Shown: positions 1-8,652, numbered from the stretch's first letter. The stretch: DNA of 36,863 nt from an uncultured Planctomycetaceae bacterium (GCA_903951635.1 CAJBCV010000523.1:1-36863), one strand, 5' to 3'. Made by a program: numbers and translations. Notes: generated by a model not told the origin, from the letters alone.

Positions 1-337
1 CGGTTGACAGCGATGCGCGGCGCGCGGCAGTCCGTCAGGGTTTGCCACGCCGGCACCTTCCCCCCTCCCCCGCCCATTCTCAAGCCGTTCGAGCCGGCGC
101 GACGATGGAAGAAATTGCAGGTCACCCAGCTTTCCGGGGGCCCGCAGATCGCCTCGTCGTTGCAGGAATTGCAGCGGTGGGGCGTCGGCGGGAACGGGGA
201 GGGAAGTCTGGGATGACTGTGTCGGTTCGCAACGAGGTTTGGAGACCTCGCCACGAATGGCGCGCCGTTTGCAGATTCCTTTCCTCACGCCGGCCGGGTG
301 CCGGTGAAGCATCCCTCCTCCCACGGGAGACCTCCCC
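1..337. other. Left-edge region with no assignable gene
   Basis: No open frame here has a recognisable product. One minus-strand frame (about 265 down to 1) stays open to the edge and contains a CNSC pair followed by further cysteines and a glycine run, but it has no convincing start, family match or ribosome binding site. It could be the tail of a gene outside the window or chance. The other frames look like shadows. Confidence 0.4.
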
Positions 338-649
338 ATGCCAGCCATCCAACCGAGCGTCACCAGCCGTTCCGGCGCCCTCCATGGATCGACCTTCGTC
401 GTCATGGTGGGCGACGATCCGTGCACCGTTCGTGCCACCGGTGTCTGCCCGATCGCCGATGTGCTCTCCGCGCCGGAGGCGGAGCGACTCGGCTGGGAGG
501 AAATGGAGGCCGTTGGCGTCATCGATTCCAGCGACGATGCCGGAGATGCCCGGTCGTTGGGTGGCGGGATGATCACCGCCCCGCGCCTCCGCCGGCGTCA
601 GCGGGCGTTGTCGTCGCGGGCGATGTTCTTCGCCGGCCCGCGGGGCTGA
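338..649 (+). CDS. Small hypothetical protein (103 aa)
   Basis: I do not recognise this protein. The ATG at 338 follows a purine-rich GGGAGA about 8 bases upstream. The frame is rich in G or C at third codon positions over its first 75 codons, which is what real genes in this window show. The first part has a plausible globular composition, with hydrophobic residues alternating with acidic ones (FVVMVGDD, ADVLSAPEAERLGWEE). The last 25 residues are Arg-rich and less protein-like, so the true gene may be shorter or the call wrong. There is no signal peptide or membrane segment. It lies alone upstream of the polyphosphate kinase gene, with about 150 bases between them. Confidence 0.35.
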   Translation: MPAIQPSVTSRSGALHGSTFVVMVGDDPCTVRATGVCPIADVLSAPEAERLGWEEMEAVGVIDSSDDAGDARSLGGGMITAPRLRRRQRALSSRAMFFAGPRG

Positions 650-697
650 AGCCCGTCGGCCGGGTCGAGGGGCCATGGAAGGCTCCGTCGGCCAGCA

Positions 698-705
698 GGT
701 AGACT
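698..705 (+). promoter_or_regulatory. Putative -10-like element (GGTAGACT) for the PPK2 gene
   Basis: The sequence GGTAGACT resembles the GGTAGNCT element seen upstream of four other genes in the window. No good -35 hexamer is visible 17-18 bases upstream. It lies about 95 bases before the chosen start at 801. This is assigned by recurrence only. Confidence 0.25.
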
Positions 706-800
706 CGTCGCCGTGACGGCTGGCGTGTCTGCCTCGATGCTGTCGCCATCCGGGCCGTCTGGCCCGGGTGCCGTCGGAGCTCCCGACCAGCATCCCTTCC

Positions 801-1598
801 ATGCCACAGCCCGTTCAGCTCGCTCCCGGCACGAAGTGCCGCCTTGAGGACTTCGACCCCGGCTACCGCGAGGGGCTCGAGAAGGAACAGGCCGAAGCCG
901 AGACCCGCCTGCACTGCGAGAAGCTCGACGAACTCGCCTACCGGTTGTTCGCCGAATCGCAGCGTGCCGTGATCGTCGTTCTCCAGGGAATCGACACCTC
1001 GGGGAAAGACGGTACGATCCGCATGCTTTCCGGCGGGATCAGCCCGCAGTGCCTCGAGGTGGAGAGCTTCAAGGCCCCCAGCGCCCTGGAGTTGTCCCAC
1101 GATTTTCTCTGGCGCGTGCACGCCAAGGTGCCCCCCCACGGCAAGATCGGGATCTTCAACCGTTCCCACTACGAGGATGTGGTCGTCGTCCGCGTGCGGA
1201 AGCTCGTGGCGAAGGAGGTGTGGAAGGAGCGGTTCGCGCAGATCAACGCCTTCGAGAAACTCCTCCACGAGGGGCGGATCACGTTCGTGAAGTGCTTCCT
1301 CCACATCAGCCGCGAGGAGCAGCGGAAGCGTCTCGAGGATCGTCTCAAGGATCCGACGAAGCAGTGGAAGCTGGGGCCGGCCGATCTCGACGACCGGCTC
1401 CTGTGGGACGACTTCACCGCCGCCTACGAAGACGCGCTCACCAGATGCAGCACCCCCGAAGCGCCCTGGCACATCGTGCCGGCCAACCGGAAGTGGTATC
1501 GCAATCTCGTCGTGGCCCGACTCGTTCGCGAGACCCTCGAGAAGCTCGATCCCCGCTTTCCTCCTTTCGATCCCACCCTTCTCTCCCGTCTCACCTGA
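801..1598 (+). CDS. ppk2: Polyphosphate kinase 2 family protein (PPK2)
   Basis: Predicted cytoplasmic PPK2-type phosphotransferase that moves phosphate between inorganic polyphosphate and a nucleotide. Family hallmarks are present: the Walker A-like GIDTSGKDGT near residue 60, the lid-module sequence FNRSHYEDV near residue 120, and a conserved basic C-terminal part (NRKWYRNLVVARL). At 265 aa it is the usual length of a single-domain PPK2. The ATG at 801 gives the family-typical N-terminus (LAPGTKCRLEDFDP soon after Met). A GTG at 768 would add 11 residues, and neither start has a strong ribosome binding site. The nucleotide preference (ADP, GDP or AMP) cannot be read reliably from the sequence. 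It reads towards the M24 peptidase gene 64 bases downstream and may be cotranscribed with it. Confidence 0.9.
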   Translation: MPQPVQLAPGTKCRLEDFDPGYREGLEKEQAEAETRLHCEKLDELAYRLFAESQRAVIVVLQGIDTSGKDGTIRMLSGGISPQCLEVESFKAPSALELSHDFLWRVHAKVPPHGKIGIFNRSHYEDVVVVRVRKLVAKEVWKERFAQINAFEKLLHEGRITFVKCFLHISREEQRKRLEDRLKDPTKQWKLGPADLDDRLLWDDFTAAYEDALTRCSTPEAPWHIVPANRKWYRNLVVARLVRETLEKLDPRFPPFDPTLLSRLT

Positions 1599-1662
1599 GC
1601 GGGGATGCGGCGACCGCCCGCCGGGCGCCGCTTCCCCCTCCGTCCCCTCCCCGAGGCCCTCC

Positions 1663-2790
1663 ATGAACGGCGTTCCCCTCCTCGATCTCGACACCTGCCT
1701 GGTGCGGCAGCGCCGGCTTCGTGAACGCCTCGCCGGGGCGGCGCCCGACCTTGTCGTCCTCACCTCGCCCGAGCACGTTCAATACCTCACCGGGCACCGG
1801 TGGGACTACCGTTGGGCCAGGGCCCCGCTGGCGGCGATCGACGGGGCGGGGAATCTGCTCCTCGTCTGCCCCGACAAGGTTGTCGATACCGCGGCGGCCG
1901 ACGACGTCCGCACCTACGAGAGCAAGTGGCGTTCGACGCTCCGGCTCGACCAGCGACAAGCGTCGGCGGCGGTGCTCGCCGATTGGCTCGCGGGGCGGAC
2001 GGCGCCGGGGCGCGTCGCCGTCGAGTTCTCGGCCTGCTGTCCCCATGTCACCCGACTCTTTCCCGACGCGGAGCTGATCGATGTCGATCCCGTGCTCTGG
2101 GATCTCCGCCGCCGCAAGGACCCCGATGAGCTCGTTCTCCTCCGTCGGGCGATCGACGCCACCGGCGCGATGTACCGCACGGCCCGCGCGATGATCGAGC
2201 CTGGGGTGAGTGAGTTGGCTGTCTTCTCGGCGCTCCAGGGGGCGGCGGTCGAGGCGTGTGGCGAGATGCTCACCGATACCGGGAACGACTACGCCTCGGG
2301 CGTGCGCGGCGGCTCTCCCCGGGCCCGCGGTGCCCGTGCCGGCGAGCTCTACATCCTCGATCTCGGTCCCGCCTACCGGGGCTACTTCTCGGACAACGCC
2401 CGGACGGTGTCGGTCGATCGGCGGCCCACCGACGCCCAGTCGGCAGCGTGCGAGCGGGTCTGCGGGGCGTTTGAAATCGTCGAGCGGATGGGGCGGCCAG
2501 GCGTCCGTTGCCGCGACATCTACGCGGAGGTCCATGCCTGGCTCAACGGGGTGCCGTCACTCGGCTCCTGGAGCAGCCACCTCGGCCATGGCATCGGACT
2601 GTTCGTCCACGAGACGCCCCACCTCAACCCCTCCTGGGACGACACCCTGGAGGAAGGGGACGTGATTGCCGTCGAGCCCGCGCTCTACGGTCCCGATCTC
2701 GGCGTCGGCATCCGGATCGAGAACGATTATCTGGTCACCGCTGCGGGCCTCGAGCTCCTCTCGCCGTTTCCGCTGGGGCTCATCGGCTGA
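1663..2790 (+). CDS. M24-family metallopeptidase (Xaa-Pro aminopeptidase-like)
   Basis: Predicted cytoplasmic dipeptidase or aminopeptidase of the creatinase/prolidase fold, 375 aa. An N-terminal creatinase-like domain (about 1-150) precedes the pita-bread catalytic domain. All five expected metal ligands can be found: Asp in YILDLGPAY, Asp in GYFSDNART, His in LGHGIGL, Glu in AVEPALYG and Glu in RIENDY. It should therefore be an active two-metal enzyme that cuts next to proline, although the exact substrate (Xaa-Pro dipeptide or longer peptide) is not clear. The start ATG at 1663 follows a weak purine stretch. The gene lies 64 bases after the polyphosphate kinase gene and ends facing a long minus-strand gene across a strong hairpin. 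Confidence 0.88.
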   Translation: MNGVPLLDLDTCLVRQRRLRERLAGAAPDLVVLTSPEHVQYLTGHRWDYRWARAPLAAIDGAGNLLLVCPDKVVDTAAADDVRTYESKWRSTLRLDQRQASAAVLADWLAGRTAPGRVAVEFSACCPHVTRLFPDAELIDVDPVLWDLRRRKDPDELVLLRRAIDATGAMYRTARAMIEPGVSELAVFSALQGAAVEACGEMLTDTGNDYASGVRGGSPRARGARAGELYILDLGPAYRGYFSDNARTVSVDRRPTDAQSAACERVCGAFEIVERMGRPGVRCRDIYAEVHAWLNGVPSLGSWSSHLGHGIGLFVHETPHLNPSWDDTLEEGDVIAVEPALYGPDLGVGIRIENDYLVTAAGLELLSPFPLGLIG

Positions 2791-2804
2791 AGCTTCGGCC
2801 GTGT

Positions 2805-2841
2805 CCCCCCCGATCGGCCGTCGGCGGCAGGATCGGGGGGG
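2805..2841. terminator. Bidirectional hairpin terminator between convergent genes
   Basis: CCCCCCCGATC (2805-2815) and GATCGGGGGGG (2831-2841) form a perfect 11-bp stem with a 15-base loop. It sits exactly between the stop codons of the converging M24 peptidase and DUF11-like genes. There is no T run, so it would work as a strong RNA hairpin on both strands rather than as a canonical intrinsic terminator. Confidence 0.6.
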
Positions 2842-2849
2842 CCGCGTGA

Positions 2850-5726
2850 TCAGCGGTGCCGGACGCCGTTCGGCTCGGTCGCCACGGCCGGAGTCACGGT
2901 GACGGAGGCGTCGGCCGGCACGATCTCCCGATCCTCACCATCGCCGCACCACGCCACGCCCCGGTAGGGAATCGTTCCGGTGCCGGTGCAGACGGCGATG
3001 ATCTCGAGTTCGACGCACTCGCCGGCGGGAAGTTCTGCGAGCCGATCGAAGGTCACCGAGCCATCCGCGGAGAAGTGGCCGTTGCGCCCTCGGATGCCGA
3101 GCGGTTCGAGGCCGGCCCCGAAGTGGATGACGGGGGTCACCGAACTGACCGCGGTGGTGCCTGGATTGCGGATCGTGAGGTGGAGCGTGACCCGCTCTCC
3201 GAGGGCTGTCGAAGCCTCCGGGCTCGTCACCGTCACCTCGACGGAGGCGGGGGCCGCGCCGATCGCCTCGGGGCCGGAGGCACCCTCCTGAAGGTCGGCG
3301 TCGAGGACTGCCGGTTCGCCGGCACTGTCCGCGAGCGTCGTCGGCGTCTGGGTTTCTTCGGCATCGTTCCCGGAGGTGAGCGTCGTGCTGTCGTCTTCGT
3401 TCTGCGTGGCTTCCGGCGGCTCGGCGACAGTCGCCCGGGCGACGTCGGCCTGGGCTTCGGCAGTGCCGTCGAGCGGCCGCGTGCCGATCGACTTGGTGGC
3501 CAGAGCCCGGGGCGCTGCGGTGCCGTTGGCCGGGCTGGCCGTGGGACGGCGGTGGGGAATCGATTCCGGCTCCGGGAGGAGGCCGAATGGACGCGGCATG
3601 TTCGCCAGGGCCGTTCCGAGCGCGTCGCGGATCGGGCGGCGGGCGACCGGCGCCGCGGGCTGGCGGGCGTGGTGACGGGGCGCGGGGCGCTTCGCCACGG
3701 CGGCGCTGTGTTGCTTGGCTGCCGGCTTCGGCTCGACGACGGGGACCGGCATGGCCGACTCCTCGGCCGTCGCCGTCACCAACGCCGGGGCTTCCGCCGA
3801 GGCCGTGGCACCGGCGGCGTCGTTTTCCTCCTCGACCGACTCGATTTCGGTGGCGGGCGCCGCAAGCGTCGTCGCCTCCGCTTCGCCGTCAGCGACCGCG
3901 ACATGGTCCTGCTCGACCCCGGATTCGGGAGCGAGCGTCGGTTCGGTCAGCTCGTCGGAAGTCGTGATGGCCGGCTGCGGTGAGCTCGCATCGCCGAGCG
4001 ATCCCTCGGCTTCGAGTGACTCCAGCTGGGGGGCGGCGACTGCGGGTGCATCGACCGCCACATCGCCTTCGACCGTGGCCGGGGCCTCGGCAGCCTCGCT
4101 CGGCTCGTCGGCGGCGACAACGTCGTCAGCAGCCGGCGTGGGCTCCGTCGGTGCCGCGGGGGCCGTCACCACGGCTTCCAGCTTCGCGGCCGGAGCAGGC
4201 GCGGCCGGAGCAGGCGCGGCGGTCCGACGACGCGGCGTTTGCGCGGCGTGCATCGAGGGACGCGGAGCTGGCACGAGGCCGAGCGCCCGGGGCATCTGCT
4301 CGAGCCGTGCTTGCAGCCGATCCAGCGGCGTCATCGGCTGCTGATGGCTCTTCGACGCCAAGGGACGCTTGCTGCCACTCTGGCGGCGGGCCTGAGGCTG
4401 GTTCGAGGCACGGGGCTGCTGGGGGGCCGGCGTCGCGGTCACATCCGCAGCGGGGATCGCAGCGGTATCGACCGGCGGCACGGCGGCGGTGTCGGTCGCC
4501 TCCGTCGGGGCGTCGAGTCCGGCGGCCAAATCGTCGCCAGCGTCGACCCCCGAAATGGCCTCCGGTGTGTCGGTGGGCACGGCCACAGCGGCGTCGATGG
4601 CGACAGCCCCGGGGCCCGCTGCGGCCGTTTCGACGAGGGACTCCGAGGCGTCGGCCGTTGTCGGTGCCATTTCGGTCTCGAGATCGGACGCAGCCTCGTC
4701 GGCGGCCGTCGGCTCGGTCGTGGTGCCTCCGTCGGCAAGGAGGGGAGCGCTGTCCGTATCGTCGTCGGCCACCTCATCCCCGGTCGACGAGGCATCGGCA
4801 AGGCTCTCAGCCGGGGCATGACTGTCGGCTGGGGCATGACTGTCGGCTGGGGCATGACTGTCGGCCGGGGCATGACTGTCAGCCGAAAGCGTTGTGTCGG
4901 TGGGTGGATTGGCCGGGAGGGCGGTGAGGGGCTGGGGAAGGCTTGCCGCCGGCACGGGGTGGCGGGCAACAGCCGAACGGGGCGCCGCCTGCGGCCTGCG
5001 GGCACCGGCCTGGTGGCTGGGAGACGCGGGAATCAGGCCGAGGGGGCGTGGAACGTCCGCGAGCGCCGACCGGAGCCGCTCCAAGAGGGCCTCGCGTCGC
5101 TTCGGTGTCACGCGTGCCGCGGTCCTCCGTGGCGGTGTCACCCGCGCGACCGGAGCCCGGGCGGCGGTGCCAGCAGGGAGCCGGTCGGGGGGCGCTGCCG
5201 ACCCCTCGGCGACCGGGGAGGCTTGCTCCGAGGACTGGCCCGCGGATCCCTCCGGAACGGCAGCCGCGGTCGGGCTTTCGGTTTCGATCGTCGATGCTTC
5301 GCCGACGAGGCCGGCGTCGTCCCCGGTCGTCGGATGGGCGGCAATGGCGGTCGATTCGGGCGGGGGCATGACCCCTGGTTCTTCCGGCACGACGGCTTCA
5401 TCGACGGCGATCGCGTCGGGGCCCCCGGTCGGAAACTCCACGACGGCCGGGCCCGGGATCCATTCCCGTTCGACGGTGTTGGGATCATCGAGCCCCGGAA
5501 TCAATCCCTCATCAGGGGCGAGTTCCTCTTCCGCGGCGATCCGGATCGGTCGGTTGGCGGCCTTGATCCGTTCCGCGAGGGGCCGACGGCCTGTCGCCGC
5601 GGTTGCCGGGCTCGATTGCCCGACGATCGAGTAGGGCTGTCCACCGCGGGCTTCGAGGGCACAGAAGGTGGCCAGCGCCGCCAGCAGCCCGACGAGTGAC
5701 GCTTCGGGGATTCGTGTCCGGACCAT
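2850..5726 (-). CDS. Large exported Ala/Pro-rich protein with C-terminal DUF11-like domain and three MPRPxGLxP modules
   Basis: A 958-aa protein I cannot name. The start at 5726 is chosen because it follows AGAGGAAG and begins a clear signal peptide (MVRTRIPEASLVGLLAALAT); the frame opens 27 codons earlier at 5807. Most of the protein is low-complexity Ala/Pro/Glu/Thr sequence. A short motif of the form L..(A/R)L..(V/M)PR.xGL.P occurs three times, each next to a basic segment. Four tandem copies of an ADSHAP unit lie near residues 280-305. The last 130 residues form a beta-rich domain (VTVTSPEASTALGERVTLHL onward) resembling DUF11/CARDB surface domains. It is probably secreted or cell-surface, with a stalk-like middle. 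It runs divergently from bioB. Confidence 0.75.
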   Translation of the reverse strand: MVRTRIPEASLVGLLAALATFCALEARGGQPYSIVGQSSPATAATGRRPLAERIKAANRPIRIAAEEELAPDEGLIPGLDDPNTVEREWIPGPAVVEFPTGGPDAIAVDEAVVPEEPGVMPPPESTAIAAHPTTGDDAGLVGEASTIETESPTAAAVPEGSAGQSSEQASPVAEGSAAPPDRLPAGTAARAPVARVTPPRRTAARVTPKRREALLERLRSALADVPRPLGLIPASPSHQAGARRPQAAPRSAVARHPVPAASLPQPLTALPANPPTDTTLSADSHAPADSHAPADSHAPADSHAPAESLADASSTGDEVADDDTDSAPLLADGGTTTEPTAADEAASDLETEMAPTTADASESLVETAAAGPGAVAIDAAVAVPTDTPEAISGVDAGDDLAAGLDAPTEATDTAAVPPVDTAAIPAADVTATPAPQQPRASNQPQARRQSGSKRPLASKSHQQPMTPLDRLQARLEQMPRALGLVPAPRPSMHAAQTPRRRTAAPAPAAPAPAAKLEAVVTAPAAPTEPTPAADDVVAADEPSEAAEAPATVEGDVAVDAPAVAAPQLESLEAEGSLGDASSPQPAITTSDELTEPTLAPESGVEQDHVAVADGEAEATTLAAPATEIESVEEENDAAGATASAEAPALVTATAEESAMPVPVVEPKPAAKQHSAAVAKRPAPRHHARQPAAPVARRPIRDALGTALANMPRPFGLLPEPESIPHRRPTASPANGTAAPRALATKSIGTRPLDGTAEAQADVARATVAEPPEATQNEDDSTTLTSGNDAEETQTPTTLADSAGEPAVLDADLQEGASGPEAIGAAPASVEVTVTSPEASTALGERVTLHLTIRNPGTTAVSSVTPVIHFGAGLEPLGIRGRNGHFSADGSVTFDRLAELPAGECVELEIIAVCTGTGTIPYRGVAWCGDGEDREIVPADASVTVTPAVATEPNGVRHR
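4813..4884 (-). repeat. Four tandem 18-bp repeats inside the large exported protein gene
   Basis: The 18-bp unit GGGGCATGACTGTCGGCT occurs four times head to tail (4813, 4831, 4849, 4867). The last two copies carry one or two base changes. The unit length is a multiple of three, so the frame is kept and each copy adds six residues (ADSHAP). Confidence 0.9.
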
Positions 5727-5910
5727 GATTGACGCTTCCTCTGGATGCGCTGCGGGTGACAGTCGTCCGAGGTGTATCGGATGTGCCGAGGCGAAAGATT
5801 TCCCCAATCCGGGGGCATACCATCACCGTCCCCCTCGCCCCCGCGGCTTTCGCCGGCGCTGCGGAAGCCTGGGGGGATTGGCGGGGATCTCCGGCCCGCG
5901 GCCCGAAGGT

Positions 5911-5940
5911 TTGGCGGGGGAAGGCCGCTTCGCATACATT
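5911..5940 (+). promoter_or_regulatory. Putative bioB promoter (TTGGCG-18-TACATT)
   Basis: TTGGCG at 5911-5916 and TACATT at 5935-5940 are separated by 18 bases and lie about 70 bases upstream of the bioB start. Each hexamer matches four of six sigma70 consensus bases. TACATT also occurs upstream of rpmF and leuC. No biotin-repressor palindrome is evident. The rest of the 284-base divergent gap (5727-6010) shows nothing else I can name. Confidence 0.35.
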
Positions 5941-6010
5941 CGCCGTTCATGACGAGGGGGATAGCCCTCTCGAGAAAGCCTCCGTCCCCGCGATCCCCAG
6001 AGAACGTTTC

Positions 6011-7093
6011 ATGTCCCGCACCCCATCGGACGAACCGGCCTCCTGCTCCCATCCGACGGTCGTCGCCACCACGCGCCCGGCCGGCTTCTGGGGGGCACTG
6101 GCCGAGCGGGTTCTCGCCGGCGGGGAGATCGCGCCGGAAGAGGCCCTGGCCATACTCGATTCGGACGACGTCGAACTGCTCGACGTGCTCTCCGCCGCGT
6201 GGCGTGTCCGCCACCACCACTTTGGCAACACGGTGCAGCTGTTCTTCCTCATGAATGCCAAGAGCGGGCTCTGCCCGGAGGACTGCGGATACTGCTCGCA
6301 ATCGAAGGTCTCCGACGCGGAGATCCCGCGCTACAACCTCCTCTCGGCGCCGAAGCTCCTCGAAGGGGCCCGCCTCGCCGCCGAGCGGCAGTCGAAGACG
6401 TTCTGCATCGTGATCTCGGCCCGTGGTCCGACGAAGGGGGAGATCGACGCGGTGTGCCGGATCGTGCCGGAGATCAAGGCCCGTTACGATCTCAACATCT
6501 GTGCCTGCCTCGGCCTCCTCACCCCCGAGCAGGCCAAGGCGCTCGCGGCTGCGGGGGTCGACAAGGTGAACCACAACCTCAACACGAGCGAGCGCTTCTA
6601 TCCGGAGGTGTGCACGACCCATACGCACGCCGACCGGGTGGCGACGCTCGCGGCCTGCCGCTCCGCCGGCCTCCAGCTGTGCAGTGGAGGGATCATGGGA
6701 ATGGGGGAGACCCGATCCGACCTCGTCGACATGGCGATGGAACTGAGGTCGCTGCGCGTTGAGTCGATTCCGCTCAACTTCCTCAATGCCATCGACGGCA
6801 CGCCGCTCGAAGGAACCGCGCGGCTGACGCCGCGGGATTGCCTCCGCGGGCTGGCGATGATGCGTCTGGTCAATCCGTCGGCGGAGATCCGCATCGCCGG
6901 CGGCCGCGAGATCCATCTCGGCACGCTCCAACCGCTCGGCCTCTACGCCGCCAATTCGATGTTCGTGGGGGACTACCTCACGACCAAGGGGCAACTCCCC
7001 GAATCGGACTACCGGATGATCGAGGAGATGGGCTTCCGGATCACCCGCGGAGCGGAGGCTTCCGAGCCGCCGTGCGAGACGGTTGCCGGGTGA
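6011..7093 (+). CDS. bioB: Biotin synthase BioB
   Basis: Radical SAM enzyme that inserts sulfur into dethiobiotin in the last step of biotin synthesis. The [4Fe-4S]-binding CxxxCxxC is seen as CPEDCGYC, followed by QS as usual in BioB. The [2Fe-2S] site residues are also in place: Cys in FCIVISARG, Cys in NICACLG, Cys in LCSGGIMGMGET and Arg in IRIAGGRE. The substrate motif NHNLNTS is present. At 360 aa it is of normal length, with an N-terminal extension of about 40 residues. The ATG at 6011 is preceded by AGAGAA; the frame is open further upstream, but conservation starts only after this Met. No other bio genes are in the window, so it stands alone, converging on a TPR-like gene. Confidence 0.97.
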   Translation: MSRTPSDEPASCSHPTVVATTRPAGFWGALAERVLAGGEIAPEEALAILDSDDVELLDVLSAAWRVRHHHFGNTVQLFFLMNAKSGLCPEDCGYCSQSKVSDAEIPRYNLLSAPKLLEGARLAAERQSKTFCIVISARGPTKGEIDAVCRIVPEIKARYDLNICACLGLLTPEQAKALAAAGVDKVNHNLNTSERFYPEVCTTHTHADRVATLAACRSAGLQLCSGGIMGMGETRSDLVDMAMELRSLRVESIPLNFLNAIDGTPLEGTARLTPRDCLRGLAMMRLVNPSAEIRIAGGREIHLGTLQPLGLYAANSMFVGDYLTTKGQLPESDYRMIEEMGFRITRGAEASEPPCETVAG

Positions 7094-7163
7094 CGGGAAC
7101 CCGAGGGCATCGACTGCCTGGGTGGGCCGACCGCGCGACGGTCGAGCGCGGATCCCCCTTGCT

Positions 7164-7502
7164 TCAAGCGGATCCCCCTTCACCGACAGCGCCCAACCCC
7201 ATCAGCATCTCTGCCATCTCGGCGGCGGCGTGCGACAGCCCCTGGCTCCGTGCCGCCTCGATCCCCTCGCGGAGACAGGCGCGGGCGTCGTCGGGGCGCT
7301 CGTGCTTGACCAGATGCTGGGCCGCCATCTGGAACGCCGGAACGTAGGGGGGCGTCCCGCGGGCGAGCGACTCGAGGATGTCGAGTCCGGCTTCCCACTC
7401 CCCTTCCTTTTCCATCTCCAAAGCCAGGCTGTAGCGGAGGAAGATGTCGTCCGGATCGTCGGCGAGCATCGCCTCGATCTTCTGGCGGCGCGTCGGGGTC
7501 AT
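7164..7502 (-). CDS. Small TPR-like protein (112 aa)
   Basis: A short helical protein starting MTPTRRQKIEAMLADDPDD. Its content (FLRYSLALEMEKEGEWEAGL followed by a second helix pair, PAFQMAAQHLVKHERPDDA) reads as one and a half to two tetratricopeptide units. It has no signal peptide, so it is probably a cytoplasmic protein-protein interaction module. The ATG overlaps the stop of the upstream lipoprotein gene (ATGA, 7499-7502), so the pair is likely translationally coupled and functionally linked. Proteins of this size and composition are common hypothetical proteins; the partner is unknown. The last codons overlap a 13-base direct repeat (7148-7160 and 7168-7180). Confidence 0.75.
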   Translation of the reverse strand: MTPTRRQKIEAMLADDPDDIFLRYSLALEMEKEGEWEAGLDILESLARGTPPYVPAFQMAAQHLVKHERPDDARACLREGIEAARSQGLSHAAAEMAEMLMGLGAVGEGGSA

Positions 7503-8533
7503 CGGTCTGGCTCCTTGGTGCCGCCGGCCCGCGGCGTGAATCGGACGATGTGCGCTCGCTCGTTGCCGTCGGCGACGGCCACTTCCCCGTTCGGGAGACA
7601 GACCAGCGCCGTGGGGGAAGCGAGCGCCTTGATAGGCACAGGCCGGGCGATCTGCCGCCCCTCGACGTAGGCGGCATCGAGTCGCCACAGCCCCTGTGCG
7701 CCTTCGTTCCTCGCTCCGCTGGCCAGAGCCCAAAGCAGGCCGGTTTCCCGGCAGCAGGCGGCATCAACGACCCGCTCGAGCCCGCTGTCGGTCTGGAGGA
7801 GGCGTTGGGCACCGCTCGGGGAGATCCAGGAGAAGACGCTGCTTCTGCCTACCGCGTCGGCAGCGGCGGGCAGGAACAACCCCCATTCGCCGCCGGCTCC
7901 CACCGTCACGGCCTGTGGTCTGTCGGTGAGGGGGGGACAGCGGCGTTCCGAAGGGGGCCCCAGCCGGGCCCCGGTGACCGTGAGCCGGAGGATCTTCGGC
8001 AGTGGGGCGGGCAGTCCGGTGACGGCCAGCCAGTCACGCGCGGGGCTGACGACGATCCTCGGCTCCCCCCCGGAATCCTCCGATGAACCGAGTTTGACAC
8101 TCTGGGCCGGCTCCGCTGCCCCCGGGCTGCCAGGCGCCGGCAGACGGTGGACCCGGATCGACCAGCTCTCGTCTTCGCGCACGACCAGCGCCAGCGTGCT
8201 TGAGTCGATGACGCCCACGGCCTTCGGCGCGACCCCTGGCGACGCAGGCACCGCCGTCCAACGTTTCGCCGGGTCCTCCAAGTCGATGCCGAGTATGTCG
8301 CGGGCTTCGAGAGGGAGGGCATAGAGCGTCTGAGCGGTGGGGGAGGCGGCCAACCGCACCGGCCCAGCGAGGTCGTCGACGATGACCTTCGCCTCCATCT
8401 CCCGTTCGGCCGCAGCGACCGCTGCTCGGGGCCCGGGAGCGACCGGGGCTGTCGTCTGGGCAGGGGCATCGGAACAAGCCAGCCACGGGGGTAGCGTGAG
8501 GGCCAGCAAGGCGATGGTTTTGAGCCGATCCAC
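7499..8533 (-). CDS. Predicted lipoprotein with beta-propeller-like repeats
   Basis: An unrecognised exported protein of about 344 aa. The GTG at 8533 is chosen because it starts a lipoprotein signal (VDRLKTIALLALTLPPWLAC) with a lipobox-like LAC, and a GGGGAT lies just upstream. The frame is open further up, but that part does not look protein-like. The mature part has blades of the type LAASPTAQTLYALPLEARDI and TALVCLPNGEVAVADGNERA, reminiscent of NHL or SMP-30/gluconolactonase-like propellers that read out a series of strands. No catalytic motif can be pointed to. It probably acts at the membrane facing the periplasm, coupled to the downstream TPR-like gene by an ATGA overlap. Confidence 0.7.
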   Translation of the reverse strand: MDRLKTIALLALTLPPWLACSDAPAQTTAPVAPGPRAAVAAAEREMEAKVIVDDLAGPVRLAASPTAQTLYALPLEARDILGIDLEDPAKRWTAVPASPGVAPKAVGVIDSSTLALVVREDESWSIRVHRLPAPGSPGAAEPAQSVKLGSSEDSGGEPRIVVSPARDWLAVTGLPAPLPKILRLTVTGARLGPPSERRCPPLTDRPQAVTVGAGGEWGLFLPAAADAVGRSSVFSWISPSGAQRLLQTDSGLERVVDAACCRETGLLWALASGARNEGAQGLWRLDAAYVEGRQIARPVPIKALASPTALVCLPNGEVAVADGNERAHIVRFTPRAGGTKEPDR

Positions 8534-8652
8534 GGTGATCCCCAGTCTGTTCCTCGAAAGTCCCACCGTGGCCTTCGGTCGGAGTCGAGGGGGACAAAGA
8601 AGCTTCCGTCCGGTCGATTCCGCTCCTACCGTCCGGGCAGCAGCCGACGGGT

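Noticed and set aside
1..265. Minus-strand Cys-rich partial protein at the left edge
   Set aside because: The CNSC pair is suggestive, but there is no start with a ribosome binding site, no family match and only a short stretch to judge.
4813..4884. CRISPR-like array
   Set aside because: The units are directly abutting with no spacers and they keep the reading frame, so this is a coding minisatellite.
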